Shown: positions 18,374-25,987 of the stretch, one piece after another | Layout: the number at the start of each line of letters is the position of its first letter | Numbering within the stretch: the stretch's first letter is position 1 | Source of the DNA: a bacterium | Lineage (GTDB): Bacteria > Krumholzibacteriota > Krumholzibacteriia > LZORAL124-64-63 | Direction: 5' to 3' | Length of the DNA: 61,513 bases | NCBI GenBank assembly: GCA_003353795.1 | Contig: PIVY01000006.1 | Coordinates: 1-61,513, forward strand | The notes under the pieces: model-generated | Database searches by the model: none | Seen by the model: only the letters and a program-made list of their open reading frames with translations | What the model was told of the DNA's origin: nothing | Translations under genes and position numbers: made by a program

Positions 18374-18636
18374 AGATGATGAAGGTGCCAGGGATGTTCA
18401 GCTGTCGTGAGGTCCACGAACACGCGTCCATGGGGACATACGACGAACTGGGGATGATGGCGCGTATTAGATTCGCCATGCATCTGATGATGTGCGTGCA
18501 CTGCGCGCGGTACGTGCGCCAGCTCAAGGCGCTGGGCGATTATGCGCGGCGTATGCTGGGCGGACAGCCCGATCCCGAACGCTGCGAGCGGATCGAGACC
18601 GTGGTCATGGCCAGTTGCGACGGGCATAAGCACTGA
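18370..18636 (+). CDS. Short zinc-finger anti-sigma factor candidate
   Basis: This 88-residue protein contains MFSCREVHEH followed by MHLMMCVHCARYVRQL. The second segment is the H-x3-C-x2-C zinc motif of ZAS anti-sigma domains, and the upstream Cys or His completes the site. There is no transmembrane segment, so it is a soluble, possibly redox-responsive anti-sigma factor. Translation is coupled to the sigma gene, with GAGGAG inside the sigma C-terminus acting as ribosome-binding site. Confidence 0.85.
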   Translation: MKMMKVPGMFSCREVHEHASMGTYDELGMMARIRFAMHLMMCVHCARYVRQLKALGDYARRMLGGQPDPERCERIETVVMASCDGHKH

Positions 18637-18678
18637 TCGGACTGGACTCGCGGCCTGAATTTCGCTATATTTTCGCCC

Positions 18679-19094
18679 ATGTCTGCCAGCCGTGAATCCA
18701 GCCTCCGCGAGTACCGGCGCCGTATCAAAGCGGTACTCGACCACCTGCAAAAACACCTCGGCGACGACCACGCCCTCGATGATCTGGCGCGCATCGCCGA
18801 CCTGCGCCGCATGGGCCCCTACGATCACGACGGATTGGCGTCCTCTGGCAAGAACTCGGTCGCGGGGCCGGCCCGCGCGGCCTGATGAACCCGCCGAATC
18901 CGTCCTTCGGCGTGAGCCACGACAATCCCGAGGTCACCCCGCGGGAGAAGTGCCGGTACGATGCGTGCGTACGGATCCCCGACGACCTCGAGCCCGACGG
19001 CCCCGTCAACGTGACCACGCTGCCGGCCGGCAAGTACGCGGTGCTGCATGTGCGGTGCCTGCCTCAGGAGATCGGCGACCGCGCTTTGATCTAG
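18679..19094 (+). pseudogene. Decayed AraC-family regulator with GyrI-like domain
   Basis: The N-terminal piece (from ATG 18679) reads REYRRRIKAVLDHLQKHLGD and then DHALDDLARIADL, the first helix of an AraC DNA-binding domain. It jumps straight to RRMGPYDHDG, the opening of a GyrI-like effector domain. A one-base frameshift near 18832 then moves the frame. In the next frame IGVLWQELGRGAGPRG is followed by FGVSHDNPEVTPREKCRYDA and PAGKYAVLHVRC, which are classic GyrI-like motifs, ending at 19094. Most of the HTH region is missing and the C-terminus is short. It is therefore a remnant of an AraC-GyrI regulator rather than two small genes. Confidence 0.75.
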
Positions 19095-19231
19095 AGCCAG
19101 GCGACGAATCGAGCCCCTCGCGATCCTACCGGCCTTGGCCTAACCTGTTTTCTCCGGACCGCCGTCCCATGCCTCGAACAGTTCGCGGCCAGACCGGCGC
19201 GAGCCCGTCGCTTCCACAGGAGTCGCCATCC

Positions 19232-21202
19232 ATGACCAATCTCGACTGGGTGAAGGTCGCCGATCCCGGCGCGCTCGCCGACGGCCAGATCACGACGGTG
19301 AACGCGGGCGGCGCCGAGCTATGCCTCGTTCACCTCCGCGGCCAGTGGGTCGCGCTGGACAACGAGTGTCCCCACCAGGGCGGCCCCATGGGCGACGGTA
19401 CTCTGGAATGCAATGACGATGGTGAATGCGTGGTCCAGTGTCCGTGGCACGGCTGGTCGTTCGACGCGCTCACCGGTCAGGCGCCGGACGGCACGGGCGA
19501 GCCCGGACTCGCCACCTATCCGGTGGAGGTGCGCGACGACGGCATCTATGTCGGTATCGAGTCCACCGCGGAGCAGACTCGCACCGTCTCCGACGCCATG
19601 GTCGAGACGCTGGTCGGCTGGGGCGTGAAGCGGGTCTTCGGCATGGTCGGCCATTCGAATCTGGGACTGGCGGACGCGATCCGGCGGCGGGTTCTCGCCG
19701 GCGAGATGGAGTTCGTCGGCATCCGGCACGAGGGCGCGGCGGCCTTCGCTGCGTCGGCCTACGGCAAGCTCACCGGTACGCCCGCGGCGTGCCTCACCAT
19801 TGCGGGTCCCGGAGCGACCAACCTGCTCACCGGACTCTGGGACGCCAAGGTCGACCGCGCGCCGGTGCTCGCGCTCACCGGCCAGGTCCAGACCCAGGTG
19901 CTCGGCCCAGGCGTGTTCCAGGACATCGATCTCAGCTCCGCCTTCGCGGCCGTGGCGAACTTCTCGCAGACCGTACTGCGCGGATCCGACCATGTGGAAC
20001 TGGCGGCGCTCGCCTGCAAGACGGCATTGGTGGAGCAGAACGTCGCCCATCTCATCTTCCCTGACGACGTGCAGGCCGAGCCCAGCGAGGCCGAGGCGTC
20101 GGGGCCGGCGGGACGAATGGTCGGCGAGCCGGTGGCGCCCAGCGCCGGCGCGATCCGGGACGCGCTGGCCATGATCGAGTCGGCGAAACGACCGGTCATC
20201 GTGGTGGGGCATGGCTGTTACGGATCGGAGGACACCGTGATCGCCCTGGCCGAATCGCTGGGAGCGCCCGTGCTCACGACCTTCAAGGCCAAAGGCCTCC
20301 TCTCCGATCGCCATCCGAACGCGGCCGGGGTTCTCGGTCGGTCGGGGACGCCCGTGGCGAGCGCCATGATGACCGGGGCCGACCTGCTCGTCTGCCTCGG
20401 GGCTTCCTTCGCGGTCCACACGGGGATCGATCCGGGCAAGCCTACCATCCAGGTGGATGTCGATCGGATGCAACTCGGCAAGTTCCACCCCGTGACGCTG
20501 CCGGTCTGGGGTGACATCGGCGTGTTCTGCGGGGCGGTGGCCGCAGGGATCGGCGGTCGGTCGGGTGGGGACGACCAGCTTGCCGAGCTGAAGACGCGCT
20601 GGGCCGACTGGCGCGCGGAGAAGCAACGACGGGCGGGGGAGGACGGCGGCAACGGCCTGAGTTCGGCCGCGGTGTTCGACGCGCTGTCGCAGGTCGTGCC
20701 GGATGACGCCATCATCGCCGTGGACGTGGGCAACAACACCTACTCGTTCGGTCGCTACTTCGAGTGCACGCAGCAGCGGGTGCTGATGTCGGGTTACCTG
20801 GGATCCATCGGTTTCGGGTTGCCGGCGGCGCTGGGCGCCTGGGCGGCCACTCAGGACCTCGAACAGTTCCGCGGCCGCAAGGTGGTATCGGTCTCGGGCG
20901 ACGGCGGATTCGGCCAGTACGCCATGGAATTCACCACGGCGGTGAAGTACGGCATGGACATCACCCACGTGCTGCTGAACAACGACGAGCTGGGGAAGAT
21001 CAGCAAGGAGCAGCGGTCGGGGAACTGGGAGGTATGGGAGACGGGGTTGCGGAATCCCGGCTTCGCGGAGTTCGCGCGACTATGTGGGGGACGGGGGACC
21101 AGGGTCGAAGCCACGGGCGAACTGACGGAGGCGTTGCGCGAAGCCGTGGCTCACCCCGGGGCGGCGCTGGTGGAGATCGTCACGGATGCGGCGCTGACGT
21201 AG
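19232..21202 (+). CDS. Rieske [2Fe-2S] domain fused to ThDP-dependent pyruvate-oxidase-like enzyme
   Basis: The protein is 656 residues. Residues 1-110 form a Rieske domain with ligands C46-P-H48 and C70-P-W-H73. Residues 120-656 form an acetolactate synthase/pyruvate oxidase-type enzyme. The catalytic Glu167 lies in GIRHEGAAAFAASAYGKLTG, followed by TIAGPGATNLLTGLWDAK and the GDGGFGQYAMEFTTAVKYG...LNND ThDP/Mg motif near the C-terminus. ThDP enzymes of this family decarboxylate 2-oxo acids; a Rieske centre could carry electrons from the hydroxyethyl intermediate to an acceptor. An AGGAGT site precedes the ATG. The fusion is uncommon; its substrate is unknown. Confidence 0.9.
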   Translation: MTNLDWVKVADPGALADGQITTVNAGGAELCLVHLRGQWVALDNECPHQGGPMGDGTLECNDDGECVVQCPWHGWSFDALTGQAPDGTGEPGLATYPVEVRDDGIYVGIESTAEQTRTVSDAMVETLVGWGVKRVFGMVGHSNLGLADAIRRRVLAGEMEFVGIRHEGAAAFAASAYGKLTGTPAACLTIAGPGATNLLTGLWDAKVDRAPVLALTGQVQTQVLGPGVFQDIDLSSAFAAVANFSQTVLRGSDHVELAALACKTALVEQNVAHLIFPDDVQAEPSEAEASGPAGRMVGEPVAPSAGAIRDALAMIESAKRPVIVVGHGCYGSEDTVIALAESLGAPVLTTFKAKGLLSDRHPNAAGVLGRSGTPVASAMMTGADLLVCLGASFAVHTGIDPGKPTIQVDVDRMQLGKFHPVTLPVWGDIGVFCGAVAAGIGGRSGGDDQLAELKTRWADWRAEKQRRAGEDGGNGLSSAAVFDALSQVVPDDAIIAVDVGNNTYSFGRYFECTQQRVLMSGYLGSIGFGLPAALGAWAATQDLEQFRGRKVVSVSGDGGFGQYAMEFTTAVKYGMDITHVLLNNDELGKISKEQRSGNWEVWETGLRNPGFAEFARLCGGRGTRVEATGELTEALREAVAHPGAALVEIVTDAALT

Positions 21203-21272
21203 CGACGGACTCGGGCGCCATGGGACTCGGGAGGACCGCCATCGGCCCTCCCTCGAGAACGAGCACGATGCG

Positions 21273-21842
21273 TCACCCCACGGAATGCGCGGATTCGGGC
21301 TGCCAGGCGTGGTCGACGAACTGCTCGTCCAGCGGAATGCCGGCCACGGCGTTGGTGAGATTGGTGAAGTACTTGCCGCAGATCGCCAGGATGACCTCGA
21401 GGACCTGCTCGCGGGTGTAGCCGGCCGCGAAGAATCCATCGAGCGCGCCCTGGTCGACGTTTCCCTTCTGCCGTACCAGTGCGCGAGTGAGCCGCCGCAA
21501 GGCTTCCAGACGGTCGTCGGCGATGGCCCGCCCGCCGCGGGCCGCGTCGACCACGTCGGCCGGCACGCCCTGCATCGCCGCGAACGCCGTGTGTCCGGCG
21601 ACGCAGTAGCCGCAGTTGTTCTCGACACTGGTGGTGATCTGGACGATCTCGCGTTCGGTGGCCGTGAGCGACGAGCGCGAGAGGTGGTTGGTCAGGCCGA
21701 CGCAGGCCTGCAGCGCCGGCGCCGACTCCGCGATGACCGCGAAGACGTTGGGGACGAATCCGAGGGCGCTCTCCAGGTCGCTCAGGGTCGCGTCGGCCGG
21801 GGAGCTCGCGGTCTCTTTCGTGTGAATCGTGAATGTGTTCAT
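21273..21842 (-). CDS. Carboxymuconolactone decarboxylase/AhpD-like peroxidase family protein
   Basis: The 189-residue all-helical protein has the CMD core ENNCGYCVAGHTAFA with redox pair C77-x-x-C80 and His84. The preceding helix has ATEREIVQITTS, which supplies the conserved acidic residue of AhpD-type alkylhydroperoxidases. Such proteins reduce peroxides through the Cys pair. It is transcribed divergently from an HxlR-type regulator carrying an N-terminal Cys, which suggests redox control. The start agrees with GGAGGT upstream. Confidence 0.88.
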   Translation of the reverse strand: MNTFTIHTKETASSPADATLSDLESALGFVPNVFAVIAESAPALQACVGLTNHLSRSSLTATEREIVQITTSVENNCGYCVAGHTAFAAMQGVPADVVDAARGGRAIADDRLEALRRLTRALVRQKGNVDQGALDGFFAAGYTREQVLEVILAICGKYFTNLTNAVAGIPLDEQFVDHAWQPESAHSVG

Positions 21843-22010
21843 GATCTACCTCCGTCACCAAGCCATTGCTTGGGTTTCAGGCCGTGTTCCTGTGGACGGA
21901 ATCAGGTTAGGTAGAGACCGGCGGGCTGTTTAGTGCGCGAAGTGTAGCAACCCACTATAGTTTGTGGATGACCCCGCTATGGAATCTGTAATTACCACTG
22001 GAGAAAGAAC
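21843..22010. promoter_or_regulatory. Divergent regulatory region between CMD peroxidase and HxlR genes
   Basis: This 168-base gap separates divergent starts and contains an AT-richer segment around 21935-22000, where both promoters and the HxlR operator would be expected. No symmetric operator stands out by eye. Confidence 0.5.
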
Positions 22011-22694
22011 TTGGAGTACGGTCAGTTCTGCCCGGTGGCCAAGGCCACCGAGATTGTCGGCGAGAAGTGGACGATCCTGATCATCCGGGAATTGCTCATG
22101 GGGGCCTCGCGCTTCAACGAGTTGCAGCGGGGACTGAGCCTCATATCACCGACGATGCTCGCCAAGCGGCTCGGGGCGCTGGAGGAGCGCGGTCTCGTGT
22201 TCAAGAAGCGCATCCAGGGTCAGCGGGGGCACGAGTACTTCCCCACGGAATCATGCCGGGAACTGTTGCCCATCATCCGGTCACTGGGTGATTGGGGCAT
22301 GCGCTGGGCGCGCAAGAACCTGACCCGGAGCGACTACGATGTCGAACTCCTGATGGTGTATCTGCAACGGAGCATCATTCCCGCGGAACTTCCCGGCAAC
22401 GAGACCGTGATTCGATTCAAGTTCACCGACATCGACGACATGGCGAAGTGGTGGATCCTGGTCGACGATGAGAACGTCGACATCTGCGTCACCGATCCGG
22501 GCAAGGACGTGGACGTCTACTTCACGTCGTCCGTGAAGACCATGGCCGACATCTGGATGGGGGACGTTTCCTACCGGAAAGCACTCACCGGCGGAGATCT
22601 CAAGATCACCGGCCCGACGGGATTGACGCGGGATGTCACGTCGTGGATGTCGAACAGCATCTTCGCGGACATACCGTCGGCGAAGGACATCTGA
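22011..22694 (+). CDS. HxlR-family regulator with C-terminal SCP2-like domain
   Basis: The 227-residue protein starts at TTG (GGAGAAAG precedes it). Residues 1-105 are an HxlR winged helix: FCPVAKATEIVGEKWTILII, then RFNELQRGLSLISPTMLAKR and a wing LVFKKRIQ. Cys7 sits where YodB/HypR-type HxlR proteins have their redox-sensing cysteine. Residues of about 115-220 resemble an SCP2 sterol-binding domain (VIRFKFTDIDDMAKWWILVD, then KALTGGDLKITGP), probably a hydrophobic ligand pocket. It is divergent from the CMD peroxidase gene, which it probably controls. It ends before a strong terminator. Confidence 0.88.
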   Translation: MEYGQFCPVAKATEIVGEKWTILIIRELLMGASRFNELQRGLSLISPTMLAKRLGALEERGLVFKKRIQGQRGHEYFPTESCRELLPIIRSLGDWGMRWARKNLTRSDYDVELLMVYLQRSIIPAELPGNETVIRFKFTDIDDMAKWWILVDDENVDICVTDPGKDVDVYFTSSVKTMADIWMGDVSYRKALTGGDLKITGPTGLTRDVTSWMSNSIFADIPSAKDI

Positions 22695-22721
22695 CCGGGA
22701 CCGACCACTGATATGATACGT

Positions 22722-22756
22722 CCGGGCCCGCTTCCAGGGAAGCGGGCCCGGTCTTC
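22722..22756. terminator. Terminator between HxlR gene and convergent lipoprotein
   Basis: A perfect 12-bp stem CCGGGCCCGCTT/AAGCGGGCCCGG has a CCAGGG loop and is followed by TCTTCATC. It can serve both converging transcripts. Confidence 0.85.
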
Positions 22757-22780
22757 ATCATCGATCGCGGTCGATCCGAG

Positions 22781-24376
22781 CTATTTCTTGTTCGCGACCT
22801 TGTCGGAATCCACGCCGTCGTAACTAAACTCCGGCTGGAACTGCATCACGGGCTCGACGGTGACCATGTTGCCGTCGACCACGAAGTCGAAGACGTGCCA
22901 CCAACCGGTGAGGTCGGCGCCCTCGAGGGGCACGGTGCTCACGTCGTAGAGGTAGAGCGCGCCGCCGATCTCCAGTTGCACCATGGCGCCCGAGTTCTTC
23001 AGGTCCTCGGAATGGTCGCTGGTGTAGTTGTGGACCCAGTACTGGAACCGGCCCTGATAGAGGCGGGTGCCGGTGATGATCTCCGGGCCGTAGGAACTGG
23101 TGTCGTCGGTGTCGAGGACGGCGTAAGGGTCCTCGCCCAGCGAGCCCATGCTGGAGTAGTAGATGTGGTAGTAGTCGTAGTTCTGGTCCCAGGTCATGGG
23201 GATCAGCAAGTGCGAGTCGAGGTCGCTGGGGTACTCGCCCCAGGTCAGGGAGATGCTGTAGGCAGGCACCGTCAGGACCAAGGGGATCTCCAGCATCACG
23301 GGGCATTCTTCGCCCACGTTCACCCGCATGGGATCACTGGCGAGGCTGCCGCTCACGGCCCATAGGTCGGTGACGCTGCTACGCACGGCGCGCACGGTGA
23401 AGGTACCGTCGCCGGCGGTGAACGTCTCGTCCATGAGGGCGACGTCGACGGCGCGGCTGATCACCCGGGCGCCGGCCACGGGCTGCTCGTCCTCGTTGAG
23501 CACGACACCGGTGATGCTGCAGATGTCCTCCACCGGCAGATCCCAGTTCCAGGTGGTGAAATGAGCCACGTCGGCGGTGTAGACGTTGCCCTCGAGGGTG
23601 GCTTCGCCCTCTTCGTGCCACTGGCCGTCGGTCTCGTCGAAGTACCACATGGGAATGGTGGCGGGAGCGGAGGCGGCCTTGTCGGCGTCGATGGTCAGGC
23701 TCAGCGAGGCAGTGGTGCCGGCGGCCATCTGCAAGGGCGACTTGTCCACGCCGGTGAGTTCCACGGTCATGAAGCCGTAGGAGACGAAGGGCACCTCGGA
23801 TCCGTCCTCGCGCATACCCGAGAATTCGCCGGGGAACGTGCCGTAGAAGTCGCCGTCCTCGGGCAGCATGGCCATGAGGTCCACGGTGACCTCGCCGGTG
23901 TAGGGGTTGCCGGACGCGTCGACGAAGCTGTCGGCAACGAACTCGACCTCGCCGGTGCCGTCGCCGGTGGCGGCCGAGCCGCCGGCGGCGCCGTCGACCG
24001 TGCCTTGCTCCATGGTCGCCAGAACGATGTCCGCGAGGTGGGTCGAGCCGCCGTCGGTGACCGAGACGACCCGGAACGTGCTGGCATAGCCGGTGCTGGC
24101 GATGCTCACGAGGGCCGATCCCTCGGGAATGCTGGACAGCACGAAGTAGCCGTCCTCGTTGGTCGTCGTCGAAACGTCGCCGGCCGCGACGACGGCCTCG
24201 GCCAGGGCGTTGCCGCCGGAGCGGTGGACGATGCCGCTGACGGTGCCGAAGGTGTCATCAGCGGGATCACCGCCGCCGGGATCGGTCGGGTCGTCGTCGT
24301 CGGAGCAACCCCACATCAGGGTCAGTCCCATGAGAATGGCGATCAGGGTCATGGGTAGCCAGTGTCGTCTGCTCAT
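22781..24376 (-). CDS. Surface lipoprotein with carboxypeptidase-regulatory-like domain and YfaP-like region
   Basis: The 531-residue protein has a lipoprotein signal ending LTLMWGC (Cys24), directly followed by SDDDDPTDPGGG. The CSDDDD start resembles the Bacteroidetes lipoprotein export signal for cell-surface display. Residues of about 45-120 form a carboxypeptidase-regulatory-like repeat (GTVSGIVHRSGGNALAEAVV). A second such repeat (ITGVVLNEDEQPVAGARVIS) lies near residue 290. The C-terminal part has LTWGEYPSDLDSHLLIPMTW, as in YfaP/DUF2135-type domains. Function is unknown. A terminator lies just beyond its 3' end. Confidence 0.82.
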   Translation of the reverse strand: MSRRHWLPMTLIAILMGLTLMWGCSDDDDPTDPGGGDPADDTFGTVSGIVHRSGGNALAEAVVAAGDVSTTTNEDGYFVLSSIPEGSALVSIASTGYASTFRVVSVTDGGSTHLADIVLATMEQGTVDGAAGGSAATGDGTGEVEFVADSFVDASGNPYTGEVTVDLMAMLPEDGDFYGTFPGEFSGMREDGSEVPFVSYGFMTVELTGVDKSPLQMAAGTTASLSLTIDADKAASAPATIPMWYFDETDGQWHEEGEATLEGNVYTADVAHFTTWNWDLPVEDICSITGVVLNEDEQPVAGARVISRAVDVALMDETFTAGDGTFTVRAVRSSVTDLWAVSGSLASDPMRVNVGEECPVMLEIPLVLTVPAYSISLTWGEYPSDLDSHLLIPMTWDQNYDYYHIYYSSMGSLGEDPYAVLDTDDTSSYGPEIITGTRLYQGRFQYWVHNYTSDHSEDLKNSGAMVQLEIGGALYLYDVSTVPLEGADLTGWWHVFDFVVDGNMVTVEPVMQFQPEFSYDGVDSDKVANKK

Positions 24377-24560
24377 CTCTTGTTCCTCCAGTTTGCCTCG
24401 CCTGAGGGGGGGCGAAATGTCCTGCGGGTTGTTGGGAGTGGCGAGTACAGAAAGGCAACCGTGCGGCCGCCGGAGTTCGATGTCAAACTCATTGACGCCA
24501 GGGAGGGGCAGGAATCACGGCGAGACGAGAATGAATTGCGATTGGGTGCCGGAACGCGGA

Positions 24561-24590
24561 CCGGGCGGGCTCCAAGGGAAGCCCGCCCGG
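24561..24590 (-). terminator. Terminator of a beta-barrel gene
   Basis: The perfect stem CCGGGCGGGCT(T)/(A)GCCCGCCCGG lies 25 bases after the stop at 24615, with a short loop. No strong T-run follows. Confidence 0.7.
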
Positions 24591-24614
24591 TCTCGCCGTC
24601 TGACTCGGCGGTCG

Positions 24615-25244
24615 CTAGAAGATGATGCCGAATGAGAAGTTGAAAGCGTCCATGCGGGGATCGCCGCCGTTCTCCACCCGGCCGACGTCGCCCAGCCCGA
24701 AGCGATAGCTCGCGTCGACCTGCACCACGCCCGCCCGCACGCCGAACCCCAGTGAAATGCTGCTGTAGAAGTCGTTGAGAGTTTCCAGTTCGGACGTCTC
24801 GACGTTCTCGCCGTCTGAATCCTCGATCTTGGCGTCCATCAGGAACGACGCCACGTACCCCGCCATCAGGAAGAAGCTCATGTCCTCGGCGCGCGAGAAA
24901 TTCCAGTGCACCATGAGCGGCACCTCGAGGTGCTTCAGCTGCAGTTCGAACTGCTCGATGAGGGCGCCGGGGCGGTCGCCTTCCTGGACCCGGAGCCAGG
25001 AACTCCGGTCGGTGTAGGTCAATTCGGGCAGGAAGACGAACTTGCTCTCGCCCAGCGGGATCCGGGCGCCCGCGCCGAAGCCGAAACCGAAGCCGGCGTC
25101 CACGTCCTGGATCTCGTCCGAATTGAGGCTCATGGCGATCATCGAGAACTTCACGAACGGTCGGATGCCGGGTTTGACCTGGGCCGAGGCCGTGACGGTG
25201 ATCAGGAGCAGAACGGCGACGGTCAACAGGATCGAGCGTTTCAT
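24615..25244 (-). CDS. Outer-membrane beta-barrel protein (PorT-like)
   Basis: The 209-residue protein has a signal peptide (MKRSILLTVAVLLLITVTAS). Its strands alternate hydrophobic and polar residues: GFGFGFGAGARIPLG, LEVPLMVHWNFSR, SISLGFGVRAGVVQVDASYR, and a terminal strand DAFNFSFGIIF that ends in Phe, a BamA recognition signature. The layout is that of PorT/OMP_b-brl_2 barrels. The start at 25244 is fixed by the AAAGGA site. Function is unknown. Confidence 0.85.
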   Translation of the reverse strand: MKRSILLTVAVLLLITVTASAQVKPGIRPFVKFSMIAMSLNSDEIQDVDAGFGFGFGAGARIPLGESKFVFLPELTYTDRSSWLRVQEGDRPGALIEQFELQLKHLEVPLMVHWNFSRAEDMSFFLMAGYVASFLMDAKIEDSDGENVETSELETLNDFYSSISLGFGVRAGVVQVDASYRFGLGDVGRVENGGDPRMDAFNFSFGIIF

Positions 25245-25414
25245 GGGCGGGTCCTTTCGTGGGGACTCGGGATTTGCCATGAGACTATTGAAATTCCGTG
25301 CAGATTCCAATACCCCAGATTCTCGCGGTTCCTGTTGTCCCTCCCGGCGAATTAATCGATGATGGCCATGGCCGCGCGCTTCACAGCCGGCGATCCACCA
25401 GAAAGGACTCGACC

Positions 25415-25987
25415 ATGAGGAATCCGCGTTTCGTTCCGATTCTCACTGCCATGCTCGTGTTGACGGTCACCAGCGCCGATGCGCTCGACAACAACCGGCG
25501 CGGCTTCGTCGTCGGTTTCGGCGCGGGCTGGGGTTCGGCCACGCAGGAGCTGTCGACCTCGGGTGGAGGCCTCGATCTCTCGTTATCCTCCTCCACTGGC
25601 GGGGTCGCCACCGACTTCCGGATCGGCCACGGGTTCAACGAACGATGGCTGCTCTACTACACCAATCAGCAGGTCTTCTTCGGGCTGAACGGCGACAGCT
25701 ACGCGCAGGGCCTGACGGGTATCGGCTGCATGCACTTCTTCAGCCCGCAGGCACCGGCGCTGCTCGTGGAGGCCGCTCTGGGAGCGGGCGTGCTGTGGAA
25801 TGCGGACGCGCGTGATTCCGAGAGCGGCTTCGGACTCCTGCTGGGCTTCGGCTACGAGTTCGCCCGGCACTTCCAGATCAAGGCCGACTGGTACTACGCC
25901 GAGCTGAACCAGGCGACCATCGGCGAGGTCGACTACAAGTCGACCATGGGCACGTTCCGGATCACCCTCAACTGGTTGGGCTACTGA
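25415..25987 (+). CDS. Small outer-membrane beta-barrel protein
   Basis: The 190-residue protein has a signal peptide ending near TSADA. Glycine-rich strands follow (GFVVGFGAGWGSATQEL, GIGCMHFFSPQAPALLVEAA, GFGLLLGFGYEFARHFQIKA) and a C-terminal strand FRITLNWLGY. The start at 25415 has AAAGGA upstream. It is transcribed away from the preceding barrel, and its last seven bases overlap the convergent glycosyltransferase gene, so no terminator fits between them. Confidence 0.83.
   Translation: MRNPRFVPILTAMLVLTVTSADALDNNRRGFVVGFGAGWGSATQELSTSGGGLDLSLSSSTGGVATDFRIGHGFNERWLLYYTNQQVFFGLNGDSYAQGLTGIGCMHFFSPQAPALLVEAALGAGVLWNADARDSESGFGLLLGFGYEFARHFQIKADWYYAELNQATIGEVDYKSTMGTFRITLNWLGY

Noticed and set aside
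18885-19094. Independent small gene of 69 codons
   Set aside because: Its sequence is the middle of a GyrI-like domain continuing an AraC fragment, so it is part of a pseudogene.
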